Below are positions 53,118 through 62,694 of a stretch of DNA of 64,000 bases, in pieces. Below the pieces are notes generated by a model. The model was given only the letters and a program-made list of their open reading frames with translations, was not told where the DNA came from and did not search any database. Source of the DNA: Aquamicrobium zhengzhouense (GTDB lineage: Bacteria; Pseudomonadota; Alphaproteobacteria; Rhizobiales; Rhizobiaceae); contig NZ_JADGMQ010000003.1 of the NCBI RefSeq assembly GCF_016124105.1, forward strand, positions 248,001-312,000, written 5' to 3'. The translations under genes and the position numbers were made by a program. How positions within the stretch are numbered: the first letter of the stretch is position 1; each line of letters starts with the position of its first letter.

Positions 53118-54056
53118 ATGTTGCAGCGAATGGCGGAGCCTTCCAAATCAATCGAACTTCGTCATCTCCGCTATTTCGTGGCTGCAGCCGAGCATGGCAG
53201 TTTTCGCAAGGCTGGAGATGCACTTGGACGGTCGCAATCTGCAATCAGCCGCTGCATTGCCGATCTCGAAGACAGGATGGGCGCGTCACTCTTCCATCGG
53301 CACGCATGGGGCGTGTCGCAGACCTTTGCGGGACAGCGTTTCCTTCATCGCGCGCGACGGGCCATCAAGACGATCAACGAAGGCGCTCATGAAGTCGCCG
53401 CCGCTGGCCGATCCGAGCAGGGGCGAGTGCGGATCGGCATCTATTCATCCATCGCTTCGGGCTTTTTGGCAAAGCTGTTGGCGCGCTATGGCCGATGTCA
53501 CAAAGATGTCAGGATCGAACTGATCGACGGCGAGCCTGCCGAACACATTGCGGCCATCCGCCAGTTCCGCCTCGACGTCGCCTTCCTGACCGGCGACAGG
53601 GAATGGCCCGGATGCGACCGAGCGCCTCTGTGGTCCGAACGGGTTTTCGTTGTGCTGCCCGATTTCCACCCGCTGGCGGTTTTGGACGAGGTGATGTGGG
53701 GAGACCTGGCCGATGAGCCCTTCATCGTCAGTGAAGCCGCGCCGGGCCAGGAGATCCATGATCATCTGGTGCGGGAGCTGGCGGACCTTGGCCGGCATCC
53801 CGAGATCCAGGTTCAATCGGTCGGCCGGGACAACCTGCTGCCTCTGGTGGCGATCGGCCAAGGTTTGACGCTGGTGAGCGAGGCCATGACGGTGGCCGCG
53901 TTTCCAGACATCACATACCGGCCCATCGCCGGCGAGATGCTTCCATTTTCGGCGGTCTGGTCCCCGACGAACGACAATCCCGCGTTCCGCAGGTTGCTCT
54001 CCATGGCAAAGGCGGCGTCTGCCAAGGCCGCGAAGCTCAGGCAATCGGCTTCGTAG
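53118..54056 (+). CDS. LysR-family regulator facing the trb operon
   Basis: The 312-residue protein has a LysR winged helix (LRHLRYFVAAAEHGSFRKAGDALGRSQSAI near 15-45) and a periplasmic-binding-like effector domain (about 95-300). The gene is convergent with the trb operon, overlapping the DUF2274 gene by 20 bases. LysR genes commonly flank trb operons in integrative conjugative elements. Effector and target are unknown. ATG 53118 is used; 53130 is an alternative. Confidence 0.85.
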   Translation: MLQRMAEPSKSIELRHLRYFVAAAEHGSFRKAGDALGRSQSAISRCIADLEDRMGASLFHRHAWGVSQTFAGQRFLHRARRAIKTINEGAHEVAAAGRSEQGRVRIGIYSSIASGFLAKLLARYGRCHKDVRIELIDGEPAEHIAAIRQFRLDVAFLTGDREWPGCDRAPLWSERVFVVLPDFHPLAVLDEVMWGDLADEPFIVSEAAPGQEIHDHLVRELADLGRHPEIQVQSVGRDNLLPLVAIGQGLTLVSEAMTVAAFPDITYRPIAGEMLPFSAVWSPTNDNPAFRRLLSMAKAASAKAAKLRQSAS

Positions 54057-54276
54057 ATTGGGGCGAGCGACGTGCTTTTGCGAAGCCACGATCTGTCGCA
54101 ATAAATCGCTCCAGCATCGGCACAATCAGTTTGACGGGATCGGCGACGGGCTGGCCCGTCTCGCGGGCCAGCACCTCGGCATAGGCGACCAGATCGCGGT
54201 GAAGCGGCGCAGGCAGCTCCACCGTCACCTTGACGGGCTTGTCATCGGGCAGCGGGCCGAGTTTCAGTTTCGTCAT
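54037..54276 (-). CDS. DUF2274 protein of the trb operon
   Basis: The 79-residue protein (MTKLKLGPLPDDKPVKVTVELP onward) is the DUF2274 family, almost always the last gene of alpha- and betaproteobacterial trb operons. It resembles a small ribbon-helix-helix-like or structural factor. The frame continues to 54525 through trbI antisense-like text; ATG 54276 is 2 bases after the trbI stop. Confidence 0.88.
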   Translation of the reverse strand: MTKLKLGPLPDDKPVKVTVELPAPLHRDLVAYAEVLARETGQPVADPVKLIVPMLERFIATDRGFAKARRSPQSTKPIA

Positions 54277-54278
54277 GC

Positions 54279-55409
54279 TTATCCTCCTGCGGGTTCGAAT
54301 ACGAGGTCGCGGGTGACAATGATCCTGAGCGGGAAACCGGGCCTGATCGTCAATGTCGGCGCGACCTGCAACTGGCGCTGAACGATCTGCTGGCCCGCTT
54401 GATTGACGGTATCCTGCGCACCGTCGCGGATGGCCCGGATCAGCCGGTCCTCGTCGCTGGTCGCCAGCTCCGTACCGACCGCCAGCAGCGTGGACAGCCC
54501 GGCCGCCTTCATCAGATCCCACCAATGATAATCGACGCCATCCTCAAGCCCGGCGTAGCCGCGGGCATCCGTTCCCGGAAGGCGCTCCAGCACAATGGAA
54601 CGGCCGCCCGGCAGGATCAGGCGATTCCAGACGAGCAACACCCTGCGCTGGCCGAAGGTCACGCCGTCGTCATACTGGCCGATGATGCGGGTGCCCTGCG
54701 GGATCAGAAGCAGAGAGCCGGTCGGGCTGTCATAGACGTTCTCCGTCACCTGCGCGGTGATCTGGCCGGGAAGGTCGGAGCGGATGCCGGTGATAAGTGC
54801 CGCCGGAATGACGGCTCCGGCCTGCAGGATGTACGGCGACGCCGGCGGCGTGACACGATCCGGGGAGACGGTCTGCCGGTCCACCGGCCCATTGAGGAAG
54901 GCAGCATGCCGGTTCTGCCCGGTCGCGTCCTGTTGCTGTCCGCCGAGTCCGGCCAGGCCGGGTATGGTCGTTCCCGGAGTGCCTCCAGAACGCGGACCGG
55001 ACTGGAAGAACACGTTGCTGAGCCGCGCGGCCTCTTCCTCGGCGCGGCGGCGTTCCTCTTCGGGATCTACGGCAGGCGTCGTTATGGCAGGCGTCGCAAC
55101 GGGCTGCCCCCGGTTCTGCGCCTCAAGGATTGGGCGGCCAAGATCACCAGGCAAAGCAGGGCCAAGCACCGGACCGGTATAGTCGCTCGGCAGGCCGGAC
55201 AAGCCGTCGGCCGTGGGGCGGTTCTCGGTCGAATAGAGTTCTTCGCCGCCCGGTCCCGCGTCGCGGGTCTGGAGCGCGTAGATGAGCGCACCGCCGATGC
55301 CGAGAAGCGCGACCGCACCCACGCCTACCAGCATCTTGCGGGACAGGCGGGTGACACGTGGCGGTTCGGCGCGCAAGCGCATCGGTGGGACAGTTTCCGT
55401 ATCGCTCAT
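54279..55409 (-). CDS. trbI: TrbI, VirB10-like T4SS protein
   Basis: The 376-residue protein has a cytoplasmic start, a membrane helix (about 27-45), a proline-rich periplasmic linker (PEEERRRAEEEAAR) and a C-terminal VirB10 domain with PYILQAGAVIPAALITG and RIIGQYDDGVTFGQRR. It spans the envelope and couples the inner and outer parts of the mating channel. The start overlaps trbG by 4 bases. Confidence 0.95.
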   Translation of the reverse strand: MSDTETVPPMRLRAEPPRVTRLSRKMLVGVGAVALLGIGGALIYALQTRDAGPGGEELYSTENRPTADGLSGLPSDYTGPVLGPALPGDLGRPILEAQNRGQPVATPAITTPAVDPEEERRRAEEEAARLSNVFFQSGPRSGGTPGTTIPGLAGLGGQQQDATGQNRHAAFLNGPVDRQTVSPDRVTPPASPYILQAGAVIPAALITGIRSDLPGQITAQVTENVYDSPTGSLLLIPQGTRIIGQYDDGVTFGQRRVLLVWNRLILPGGRSIVLERLPGTDARGYAGLEDGVDYHWWDLMKAAGLSTLLAVGTELATSDEDRLIRAIRDGAQDTVNQAGQQIVQRQLQVAPTLTIRPGFPLRIIVTRDLVFEPAGG

Positions 55410-56434
55410 GAGGATGAGCCTTCCGTGGTCGTGCGAGCCGGCTGGGTTGCGGCCTGGCTCTGTTCCATCCGGACAATCCTGACCACCTGCTGACGGTCGC
55501 CGCTGCCAAGGCGCAGCTCGGCTGCAGCGAACAGACGATCCACGATCAGGACATTCTGGTGGATTCGGCTGTTGACGATCTGCGGCTCACCATCGGAGCC
55601 GAGAACGAAGATCGGTGGCATCTCGCCCTGCACGATCCCGCGCGGGAAGACGACATAGACGCGGCGTCCATCGTCGAAAACGGAAACCGGCCGCCAAGGC
55701 GGGCTGTCACCGCGCACTTGCAATCCGTAGCGATAGTTGCGTGCGGACTCGACCGGGATGACTGGCGCCGAGGGCGTGGCAACACGGCTTCCCGCCGGAG
55801 GTGCCGGATAAGCCCAGGCGACGGACGGCATATAGAGCGATTCCCTTGCACGCAGCTCGACCATGTAAGTGCGCCGGTCGGTGGTCACGACAAGATTGGT
55901 CGAGATGTCTTCGCGCGTCGGCTTTACGAGGATATGGACACGGCGGTTCGCGCCCGAACCGGATTCGGTGTCGCCGATGATCCAGCGGATCGTATCGCCG
56001 GCTGCGATCGGGCCCGCGCCTGTCAGGCTTTCGCCCGGCTCCAGCGCGATGTTGGTGATCTGGCCGGGGGCGGCATAGACCTGATAGAGCGCGCCCTCAC
56101 TCCACGGATATATCTGGATGGCGTTGTAATAGCCTTCGCGGCGCGGCTCGACACGGGCGGCGGCATTGGCGTTCTCGACGCGGCCGGCCGGCGTGCTGGC
56201 AGCGGTGCCGCCCCGCGCGACGGCCCAGGCTGGCGGCGTGTGCAACGGCCGCGGCCGGTCGTCGGTGGCGGCCGTTTGCACGGTGGGCAACGGCGGCACG
56301 GAGTCGTCGTAGCTGAATTGCGGCACCCGGTTGGTGGCGCAGCCCGCCAGCATGGTCGCGGAAAGCAGCAAAGCCGCCAAAGCGGGTTTACGGAAAACCG
56401 GAAGCCCGGCTTTACGGAAAGTCGAGGCGGTCAT
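55406..56434 (-). CDS. trbG: TrbG, VirB9-like outer-membrane T4SS protein
   Basis: The 342-residue lipoprotein has a lipobox LAGC (about residue 32), a linker, and a C-terminal VirB9 domain (NYRYGLQVRGD, then VYVVFPRGI and LGSGDRQQV). It forms the outer-membrane core with TrbI. It overlaps trbF and trbI by 4 bases each. Confidence 0.93.
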   Translation of the reverse strand: MTASTFRKAGLPVFRKPALAALLLSATMLAGCATNRVPQFSYDDSVPPLPTVQTAATDDRPRPLHTPPAWAVARGGTAASTPAGRVENANAAARVEPRREGYYNAIQIYPWSEGALYQVYAAPGQITNIALEPGESLTGAGPIAAGDTIRWIIGDTESGSGANRRVHILVKPTREDISTNLVVTTDRRTYMVELRARESLYMPSVAWAYPAPPAGSRVATPSAPVIPVESARNYRYGLQVRGDSPPWRPVSVFDDGRRVYVVFPRGIVQGEMPPIFVLGSDGEPQIVNSRIHQNVLIVDRLFAAAELRLGSGDRQQVVRIVRMEQSQAATQPARTTTEGSSS

Positions 56435-57120
56435 TGGCTCATCTCCCGCGACCAGTTGATCGCGTTCACATAAATTCCAAGGGGATTAGCCCGCAGGCGC
56501 TCGGCGTTGCGCGGAGTCTGGATCACGATGGTCAGGATCGCGGTCCAGCGCTCGGTGGTGGAAAGCTGGCCGCTCTCGTAGTGCCGTTCGGTCCAAGCCA
56601 CGCGGAAGGAATCCGGTGAAGCCCGGATGACCGAGGACACCTCGACGGCGACCTGCTGCCGGCCGACGCGGGTGAACGGGTCGTTGGCGCGAGCATAATC
56701 GTTCAGCGCCGCCGCGCCGCGATCAGTGGTGAACTCGTAGGCGCGCAGCCAGTTCTGGCGCACGATGATAGGATCGGCCGGGATCGCGCGGACCTGCTCG
56801 ATGAAGCGTCCGAGATGGAAGGCGACCTGCGGATCGGTCGGCTGGTAGTCGGCCGAGGCCGGGGCAACGGTCTGAGCCTCACCGAGCGCATCGACCTCAA
56901 CAACCCAGGGCACAACGGTCCCGCGTGCCGATTGCCAGACCAGCGCGGCGGCGAAACCTGCCGACAGGATCAGGCTGCCGAAGGCCATATAGCGCCAGTT
57001 GCGCGCCTGCATGCGGGCCGAGCCGATGCGTTCGTCCCAGACCTGCGCTGCCTTCTGATACGGCGTCTGGGGTTCCGGCGTCTTGCCGTAATGGGTTGCT
57101 GGTCGTTTGAAGATGCTCAT
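56431..57120 (-). CDS. trbF: TrbF, VirB8-like T4SS protein
   Basis: The 229-residue protein has one N-terminal membrane helix (about 45-65) and a VirB8/TrbF periplasmic domain (PQVAFHLGRFIEQVRAIP and WLRAYEFTTDRG). It scaffolds the inner-membrane complex. Overlaps of 4 bases join it to trbL and trbG. Confidence 0.94.
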   Translation of the reverse strand: MSIFKRPATHYGKTPEPQTPYQKAAQVWDERIGSARMQARNWRYMAFGSLILSAGFAAALVWQSARGTVVPWVVEVDALGEAQTVAPASADYQPTDPQVAFHLGRFIEQVRAIPADPIIVRQNWLRAYEFTTDRGAAALNDYARANDPFTRVGRQQVAVEVSSVIRASPDSFRVAWTERHYESGQLSTTERWTAILTIVIQTPRNAERLRANPLGIYVNAINWSREMSQ

Positions 57121-58472
57121 GAGCGGTCGCTTTCGGAAAGATTGACAGAGGAACCGGAGCCGTGGCTGTCGCCGGAACGGACGGCATGAGCGGCGGCGGT
57201 GACGCCGTGGCTCATGGCCCGGTCGCGGCGCATCTGCTGTGCCCAGGCAGGCCCTTCGGTTGATGGCGGAGCTGATGGCGTGGCAGATGCGCTTGCGCCG
57301 ACGGTACCCATCGAGGAGCTGCCGCCAGAAGCTGCAAACCCGCCCTTGACACCATCCGAGTAGCTGGATTTCAGGCTATCGGTGGCGCGGGAGGCGGCGC
57401 GTTTCAGGGGCGAGACGGTCGCGGAGGCTCCGGCGCGGGCCACGCCGCCAAGGCCGGAGGCGACTCCGGCCGCGCCGGACTCGCCCATCGAGCCAAGGGT
57501 ATAGGCCGACGAAGCCGCGCCGGCTGTCGTGGCTCCACCACGCGCGAGCGCGGCACCGCCCGAGAGTGCGGCTGCACCGCCGCGTGCGGCGAGCATGGTC
57601 GCTCCGCCTGCGGCAACGGTCGCGCCGCCGACCGCAAGGCCAGTGCCGACGGCGGCGCCTGCGCCGAGCTGCGGGCCGCCGGAGACAAGGCCGGTGGCAA
57701 TGCCGGGACCGAAGATGCCGAGGCCGAGAAGGGAAAGCGCGGCGAGCACGATCGCCATGGCGTCATCGATTGTCGGAGTCGCGCCGCCAAAGCCTGCGGT
57801 GAACTGCCCGAACAGCGTCGAACCGATGCCGATGATGACGGCGAGGACCAGCACCTTGATGCCGCTGGAGACCACATTGCCCAGCACCCGCTCGGCCATG
57901 AAAGCGGTTTTGCCGAAAAGGCCGAATGGGATCAGCACAAAGCCGGCGAGCGTGGTCAGTTTGAACTCGATCAGGGTGACGAAAAGCTGGATCGCCAGGA
58001 TGAAAAAGGCCAGCACCACCAGTGCCCAGGCGAACAGCAGGCACGCGATCTGGATGAAGTTCTCGAAAAAGGCGATCCAGCCCATCAGGTCCGAAATGGA
58101 TTCGAGCAGCGGGCGACCGGCGTCCAGCCCGGTCTGGGCAACGCGGCCGGGGCGCAGGAGGTCGGCAACCGAGAAGCCAGTGCCGGACGCCATGAGCCCG
58201 AGCCCGGCGAAGCTCTCGAAGACGATCCGCGCGAGATTATTCCAGTTGCTGATGAGATAGGCGAAGACGCCGACGAACAGCGTTTTTCTCACCAAACGGG
58301 CAATGATGTCGTCATCGGCGCCCCAGGCCCAGAACAACGCGGCGAGCGTCACGTCGATGACGATCAGCGTCGTGGCGATGAAGGCAACCTCGCCGCCGAG
58401 CAGGCCGAAGCCGGAGTCGATATAGCTGGTGAAGACGCCGAGAAAGTTGTCGATGACCCCCGTTCCGCCCAT
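57117..58472 (-). CDS. trbL: TrbL, VirB6-like T4SS membrane protein
   Basis: The 451-residue protein has about six membrane helices in the first 280 residues (IDNFLGVFTSYIDSGFGLLGG start) and a long Gly/Ala/Ser-rich C-terminal tail of low complexity (about 290-451). The ATG at 58472 (MGGTGVIDNF) matches the family start; the frame runs to 58589. It forms the inner-membrane channel. Confidence 0.93.
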   Translation of the reverse strand: MGGTGVIDNFLGVFTSYIDSGFGLLGGEVAFIATTLIVIDVTLAALFWAWGADDDIIARLVRKTLFVGVFAYLISNWNNLARIVFESFAGLGLMASGTGFSVADLLRPGRVAQTGLDAGRPLLESISDLMGWIAFFENFIQIACLLFAWALVVLAFFILAIQLFVTLIEFKLTTLAGFVLIPFGLFGKTAFMAERVLGNVVSSGIKVLVLAVIIGIGSTLFGQFTAGFGGATPTIDDAMAIVLAALSLLGLGIFGPGIATGLVSGGPQLGAGAAVGTGLAVGGATVAAGGATMLAARGGAAALSGGAALARGGATTAGAASSAYTLGSMGESGAAGVASGLGGVARAGASATVSPLKRAASRATDSLKSSYSDGVKGGFAASGGSSSMGTVGASASATPSAPPSTEGPAWAQQMRRDRAMSHGVTAAAHAVRSGDSHGSGSSVNLSESDRS

Positions 58473-58476
58473 GTGC

Positions 58477-58767
58477 TCACAGCCTCCCGTTCTGTGCAGG
58501 TGTTGTTGGCGCGGGTGTCTTGCCGAGGAAGCGGTCGCGGGTCTCGGCCCAGATCGCGAGGCAATTCGCATCACTGGCCGCAGCCTCACCCATCTGCTGA
58601 CAACGGCGCTGTCCCTCGCGCAAGGGATCGACCGGAGGAGGCTGGAGCGAGGGAGCGGAAGGCGCCGGGACGGAGACGTCCTCGCGGTTCATCTCGATAA
58701 TGGTCGCCGTGATGGCCACGGCGACAAATACGATGGCCGCGATCCGGGCCAGCACCTTCCCGTCCAT
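58477..58767 (-). CDS. trbK: TrbK-like entry exclusion protein
   Basis: The 96-residue protein has one N-terminal membrane helix and a short periplasmic domain with a conserved cysteine pair (CQQMGEAAASDANC), as in the trbK-alternative family found between trbJ and trbL. It may exclude redundant conjugation by related elements. It ends 4 bases before trbL. Confidence 0.85.
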   Translation of the reverse strand: MDGKVLARIAAIVFVAVAITATIIEMNREDVSVPAPSAPSLQPPPVDPLREGQRRCQQMGEAAASDANCLAIWAETRDRFLGKTPAPTTPAQNGRL

Positions 58768-58784
58768 GATTTCCCCTCCCGGCC

Positions 58785-59567
58785 TCAGTTGAACATTCGT
58801 GCGTTGCCGGGCTGGTAGCCTGACCCCGGGGTCAGGAAGCGCTCACGCTGGATGCGTCCCTGTTCGGCTGCGGTGGCGCGTTCGGCCTCGGTCAAGGCAT
58901 CTGCCCGGCCATTGGCCGAGATCACCGCGATCAAATCGGAAAGCTGCTGCGATTGGAGGGCGAGCAGCTGGTTGCCGGCCTGGGTTGCCTGAAGCGCGCC
59001 GGTCGCCCCCTGGCTTTGGCCGACAAGCTCCGACATTTGCGTGCGATTGCTGTCGATATTGCCGACGACGCCGGCCTGGACGCGCATCGCGTCCTGCAGG
59101 CCGCCGACGGTGTTTTCCCAGCGCGAGCGCGCATCGGCGATCATCTGCGCGTCAGTGGCGTTCAGGGACAGGTTGCCATAGTCCTGCTGGAACATCTGGT
59201 CGATGTTCTGCACATCGAAGGCAATGTTCTGGGCCTGCCCGAGAAGCTGCTGGGTCCGCTGGACATTCTGCTGGATCTGCTGGAGCGACGAATGGGGCAG
59301 GCTCGCGAGATTGCGGGCCTGGTTGATCAGCATCTGCGCCTCGTTCTGAAGCGAGGTGATCTGATTGTTGATCTGCTCCAGCGTGCGCGCGGCGGTCAGC
59401 AGGTTCTCGGCATGGTTGGTCGGGTCATAGACGATCCGGCCGAACCCACCGAAAAAGGCATGGGCCGGGGTGGCGAACATCGGGACCAGCGCCAGCGGCG
59501 CGGCGAGCGCAAGCGCAAGCGCCGAAGCGCTCGCCATGCGGGTGAGACAGGGCATTTTGTGCGTCAT
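58785..59567 (-). CDS. trbJ: TrbJ, VirB5-like T4SS protein
   Basis: The 260-residue exported protein has a signal peptide (about 1-37) and a helical, Gln-rich mature domain (LEQINNQITSLQNEAQMLINQ). VirB5/TrbJ proteins sit at the pilus tip. It overlaps trbE by 4 bases. Confidence 0.93.
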   Translation of the reverse strand: MTHKMPCLTRMASASALALALAAPLALVPMFATPAHAFFGGFGRIVYDPTNHAENLLTAARTLEQINNQITSLQNEAQMLINQARNLASLPHSSLQQIQQNVQRTQQLLGQAQNIAFDVQNIDQMFQQDYGNLSLNATDAQMIADARSRWENTVGGLQDAMRVQAGVVGNIDSNRTQMSELVGQSQGATGALQATQAGNQLLALQSQQLSDLIAVISANGRADALTEAERATAAEQGRIQRERFLTPGSGYQPGNARMFN

Positions 59568-62074
59568 GGGATAATCTCCTCTTCTTCCAAGGTGAATTCG
59601 AACGCGTCGTCATCGAAGGCGACGGGCGACAGGTCCTCGCTTTCGGTCGCGAGATTGGTGAGGTCCGGGATGAGATCGGCGGCCCATTCGACGCCGCGCG
59701 CCCGGAGCCAGGCGGCGAGGAAGCCCTCGCGGTCATGCTCAGCAAAGATTTCGCTGATCAGAGCCTGATCGGATTTCGAGGAGGCAGCGCAGAGTGCGAG
59801 GCCGACTTGCGCCAGGCCCAGCTCGAACAGGCGGTTTCCGCGCCGCGACTGGCAGTAATAGTCGCGCTTGGGCGTGGCCCGTGCGAGGATTTCGATCTGC
59901 CGGTCATTGAGGCCGAAGCGGCGATAGATGGCCGTGATCTGCGGCTCGATGGCGCGCTCGTTCGGCAGCAAGAGCCGCGTCGGGCAGCTCTCGATGATCG
60001 CGGGCGCGATGGTGCTGCCGTCGATGTCGGACAGGCTCTGCGTGGCGAAGATGACGCTGGCGTTCTTCTTGCGCAGCGTCTTGAGCCATTCGCGAAGCTG
60101 TTCGGCGAAGGCGTCGTCATCCAGCGCCAGCCAGCCCTCGTCGATGATGAGCAGCGTCGGCCGCCCGTCGAGGCGATCTCCGATGCGATGGAACAGGTAG
60201 GAGAGGACCGCCGGTGCTGCACCTGTCCCGACAAGACCCTCGATCTCAAACGCCTGCACGTCCGCCGAGCCGAGATGCTCGCTCTCGGCATCGAGCAGCC
60301 GCCCATAGGGGCCACCGACACAATAGGAGCGTAGCGCCTGTTTCAGATCGTTGGACTGGAGCAGGACGGCAAGGCCGGTGATGGTGCGTTCGCCGACCGG
60401 CGCGGAAGCGAGCGAGGTCATCGCCGTCCAGATGTGTTCCTTGACCTCGGGCGTGATCTGGATGTTCTCGCGCATCAGGATCGCGACGATCCAGTCTGCG
60501 GCCCAGGCGCGTTCTGCCGTCTCGTGGATGCGCGCCAGCGGTTGCAGCGAAACGGAAGTCTCGGATGCGTCGGTCAACTCTCCGCCGAGATCATGCCAGT
60601 CGCCGCCCATGGCGAGTGAGGCGGCGCGGATCGAGCCGCCGAAATCGAAGGCAAAGACCTGTGAGCGCGCGTAACGCCGGAACTGCAAGGCCATCAGCGC
60701 CAGCAGCACCGACTTGCCGGCGCCCGTCGGCCCGATGACCAGAGTATGACCGACATCACCGACATGAAGGGAGAGCCGAAACGGGGTCGATCCTTCGGTC
60801 CTGCCGTAGAGCAGCGGGGGTGCGCCGAAGTGATCGTCCCGTTCCGGTCCCGCCCACACGGCGGACGAAGGGACCATGTGGGCAAGGTTGAGCGTCGAGA
60901 GCGGAGGCTGGCGGACATTGGCATAGGCATGTCCGGGCAAGCTGCCGAGCCAGGCGTCGACCGCGTTGACTGTCTCGACCATGACGCTGAAATCGCGGGA
61001 CTGGACGATCTTCTCCACCAGCCGCAGCTTCTCGTCAGCGCGGCGGGCATCCTCGTCCCAGACGGTGACGGTCGCCGTGACATAGGCCATTCCGGCCATG
61101 TCGGCGCCGAGCTCCTGCAAGGCCATGTCGGCGTCTGTCGCCTTGTTGGCGGCATCTGTATCGACGAGCGCGGATTGTTCGTTGGTCATCACCTCCTTGA
61201 GGATTGCGGCGATGGACTTGCGCTTGGCGAACCACTGGCGCCTGATTTTTGTCAGCAGCCGCGTCGCATCGGTCTTGTCCATGAGGATGGCGCGGGTGGA
61301 CCATCGGTAGGGAAAGGCCAGCCGGTTCATCTCGTCGAGCAGGCCGGGCGTCGTTGTGCCGGGAAAGCCGGTGATCGTCAGCACCCGGAGATGGCAGTTA
61401 CCCAGACGCGGCTCCAGCCCGCCGGTCAATGGCTGATCGGCCAGAAGCGCATCGAGATAGACCGGGGTTTCCGGCACGCTGACGCGGTGCCGGTTGGTCG
61501 AGATCGTCGAATGCAGGTAGGTCAACGTCTCGGCATCATCGAGCCAGCGGCACTCCGGCATGAAGCCGTCGAGCAGCGCCAGCACGCGGTCGGTGCGGTC
61601 GGCAAAGCCGCGCACCAGTTCCCAGGGATTCACGCCCGACGTTTCGCGGCCCTCGTAGAGCCAGGACTCGGAGCGGGCGGCATCCTCGGCGGGCGGGAGC
61701 CAGAGGAAGGTGAGAAAGTAGCCGGAGACGAAATGGCTGCCTTCCTCCTCGAAATCGGCCTTGCGCTCGGCATCGACCAGCGCGGAGGCAGGATCAGGGA
61801 AGCGGCTCGCCGGATAGGTGGCGGCTTCCGACCGCTGCGCTTCGACAAAGATGGCCCAGCCGGAGCCAAGGCGACGGAAGGCATTGTTCAGCCGGCCGGC
61901 TACCGCGACCAGCTCGGCCGCGACGGCGGAATCGAGATCCGGCCCGCGAAACTTCGCCGTCCTCTGGAATGAGCCGTCCTTGTTGAGCACGACACCTTCG
62001 CCGACCAGCGCCACCCAGGGCAGGTAATCAGCGAGGCGCGAGGCGGTGCGGCGGTATTCTGCGAGATTCATCAT
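59564..62074 (-). CDS. trbE: TrbE, VirB4-like T4SS ATPase
   Basis: The 836-residue protein has a CagE/TrbE N-terminal region and a C-terminal ATPase with Walker A GPTGAGKSVLLAL and Walker B LLIIDEGWLAL. It powers pilus and channel assembly. Tandem ATG codons (62074, 62071) allow either start. It lies 9 bases after trbD. Confidence 0.95.
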   Translation of the reverse strand: MMNLAEYRRTASRLADYLPWVALVGEGVVLNKDGSFQRTAKFRGPDLDSAVAAELVAVAGRLNNAFRRLGSGWAIFVEAQRSEAATYPASRFPDPASALVDAERKADFEEEGSHFVSGYFLTFLWLPPAEDAARSESWLYEGRETSGVNPWELVRGFADRTDRVLALLDGFMPECRWLDDAETLTYLHSTISTNRHRVSVPETPVYLDALLADQPLTGGLEPRLGNCHLRVLTITGFPGTTTPGLLDEMNRLAFPYRWSTRAILMDKTDATRLLTKIRRQWFAKRKSIAAILKEVMTNEQSALVDTDAANKATDADMALQELGADMAGMAYVTATVTVWDEDARRADEKLRLVEKIVQSRDFSVMVETVNAVDAWLGSLPGHAYANVRQPPLSTLNLAHMVPSSAVWAGPERDDHFGAPPLLYGRTEGSTPFRLSLHVGDVGHTLVIGPTGAGKSVLLALMALQFRRYARSQVFAFDFGGSIRAASLAMGGDWHDLGGELTDASETSVSLQPLARIHETAERAWAADWIVAILMRENIQITPEVKEHIWTAMTSLASAPVGERTITGLAVLLQSNDLKQALRSYCVGGPYGRLLDAESEHLGSADVQAFEIEGLVGTGAAPAVLSYLFHRIGDRLDGRPTLLIIDEGWLALDDDAFAEQLREWLKTLRKKNASVIFATQSLSDIDGSTIAPAIIESCPTRLLLPNERAIEPQITAIYRRFGLNDRQIEILARATPKRDYYCQSRRGNRLFELGLAQVGLALCAASSKSDQALISEIFAEHDREGFLAAWLRARGVEWAADLIPDLTNLATESEDLSPVAFDDDAFEFTLEEEEIIP

Positions 62075-62083
62075 GGGCTTTCC

Positions 62084-62365
62084 TCACACCGAAAGATGAC
62101 CGGGAATGCGGAGGTGGCGGCGCGCGACCTCGACGAAGAGCGGATCGCGTTTGGCGGCCCAGACGGCGGCGATGTGACCGACGGCCCAGATCAGGATGCC
62201 GGCGAACCAGAGCTGAAGTCCGAGGCCCACGGCTCCGGCCAGCGTGCCGTTGAGGATCGCGACGGAGCGCGGCGCTCCGCCGAGCAGGATCGGCTCGGTC
62301 AGGGCGCGGTGAACCGGAACGCTGAAGCCGGGCACGGTATCGAGGGCCTCGAAGCTCACGGCCAT
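62084..62365 (-). CDS. trbD: TrbD, VirB3-like T4SS protein
   Basis: The 93-residue protein has two membrane helices and the VirB3 opening VPVHRALTEPILLGGAPR. It anchors pilus assembly in the inner membrane. Its start overlaps the trbC stop by one base. Confidence 0.93.
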   Translation of the reverse strand: MAVSFEALDTVPGFSVPVHRALTEPILLGGAPRSVAILNGTLAGAVGLGLQLWFAGILIWAVGHIAAVWAAKRDPLFVEVARRHLRIPGHLSV

Positions 62366-62694
62366 CAGACCAGCGCCCCGCCGCCGAAGCTGAAGAACGA
62401 GAGGAAGAAGCTGGATGCCGCGAAGGCGATGGAGATACCGAAGACGATCTGGATCAGGCGACGGAAGCCGCCGCCGGTATCGCCGAAGGCCAGCGTCAGG
62501 CCCGTGACGATGATAATGATCACCGCGATGATCTTAGCGACCGGACCCTCGACGGATTCGAGGATCGATTGCAGCGGCGCTTCCCAGGGCATGGAGGAGC
62601 CCGAGGCAAAGGCTGGCGACGTCATCAGGCTCGCCCAGGTGAAGGCGGCGGCGGTCGCCAGATGATGACGGATACGGAAGGCGCAACGGATCAT
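62365..62694 (-). CDS. trbC: TrbC, VirB2-like pilin
   Basis: The 109-residue protein has a long signal (about 1-33) and two hydrophobic helices (about 52-72 and 83-105), as expected of a conjugative pilin. ATG 62694 overlaps the trbB stop by 4 bases; the longer frame to 63120 is antisense-like text inside trbB. Confidence 0.92.
   Translation of the reverse strand: MIRCAFRIRHHLATAAAFTWASLMTSPAFASGSSMPWEAPLQSILESVEGPVAKIIAVIIIIVTGLTLAFGDTGGGFRRLIQIVFGISIAFAASSFFLSFFSFGGGALV

Noticed and set aside
52792-53118. 108-codon plus-strand frame between cytochrome c and LysR
   Set aside because: Arg/Ser-rich without features; a different frame over the same DNA resembles a propeller end.
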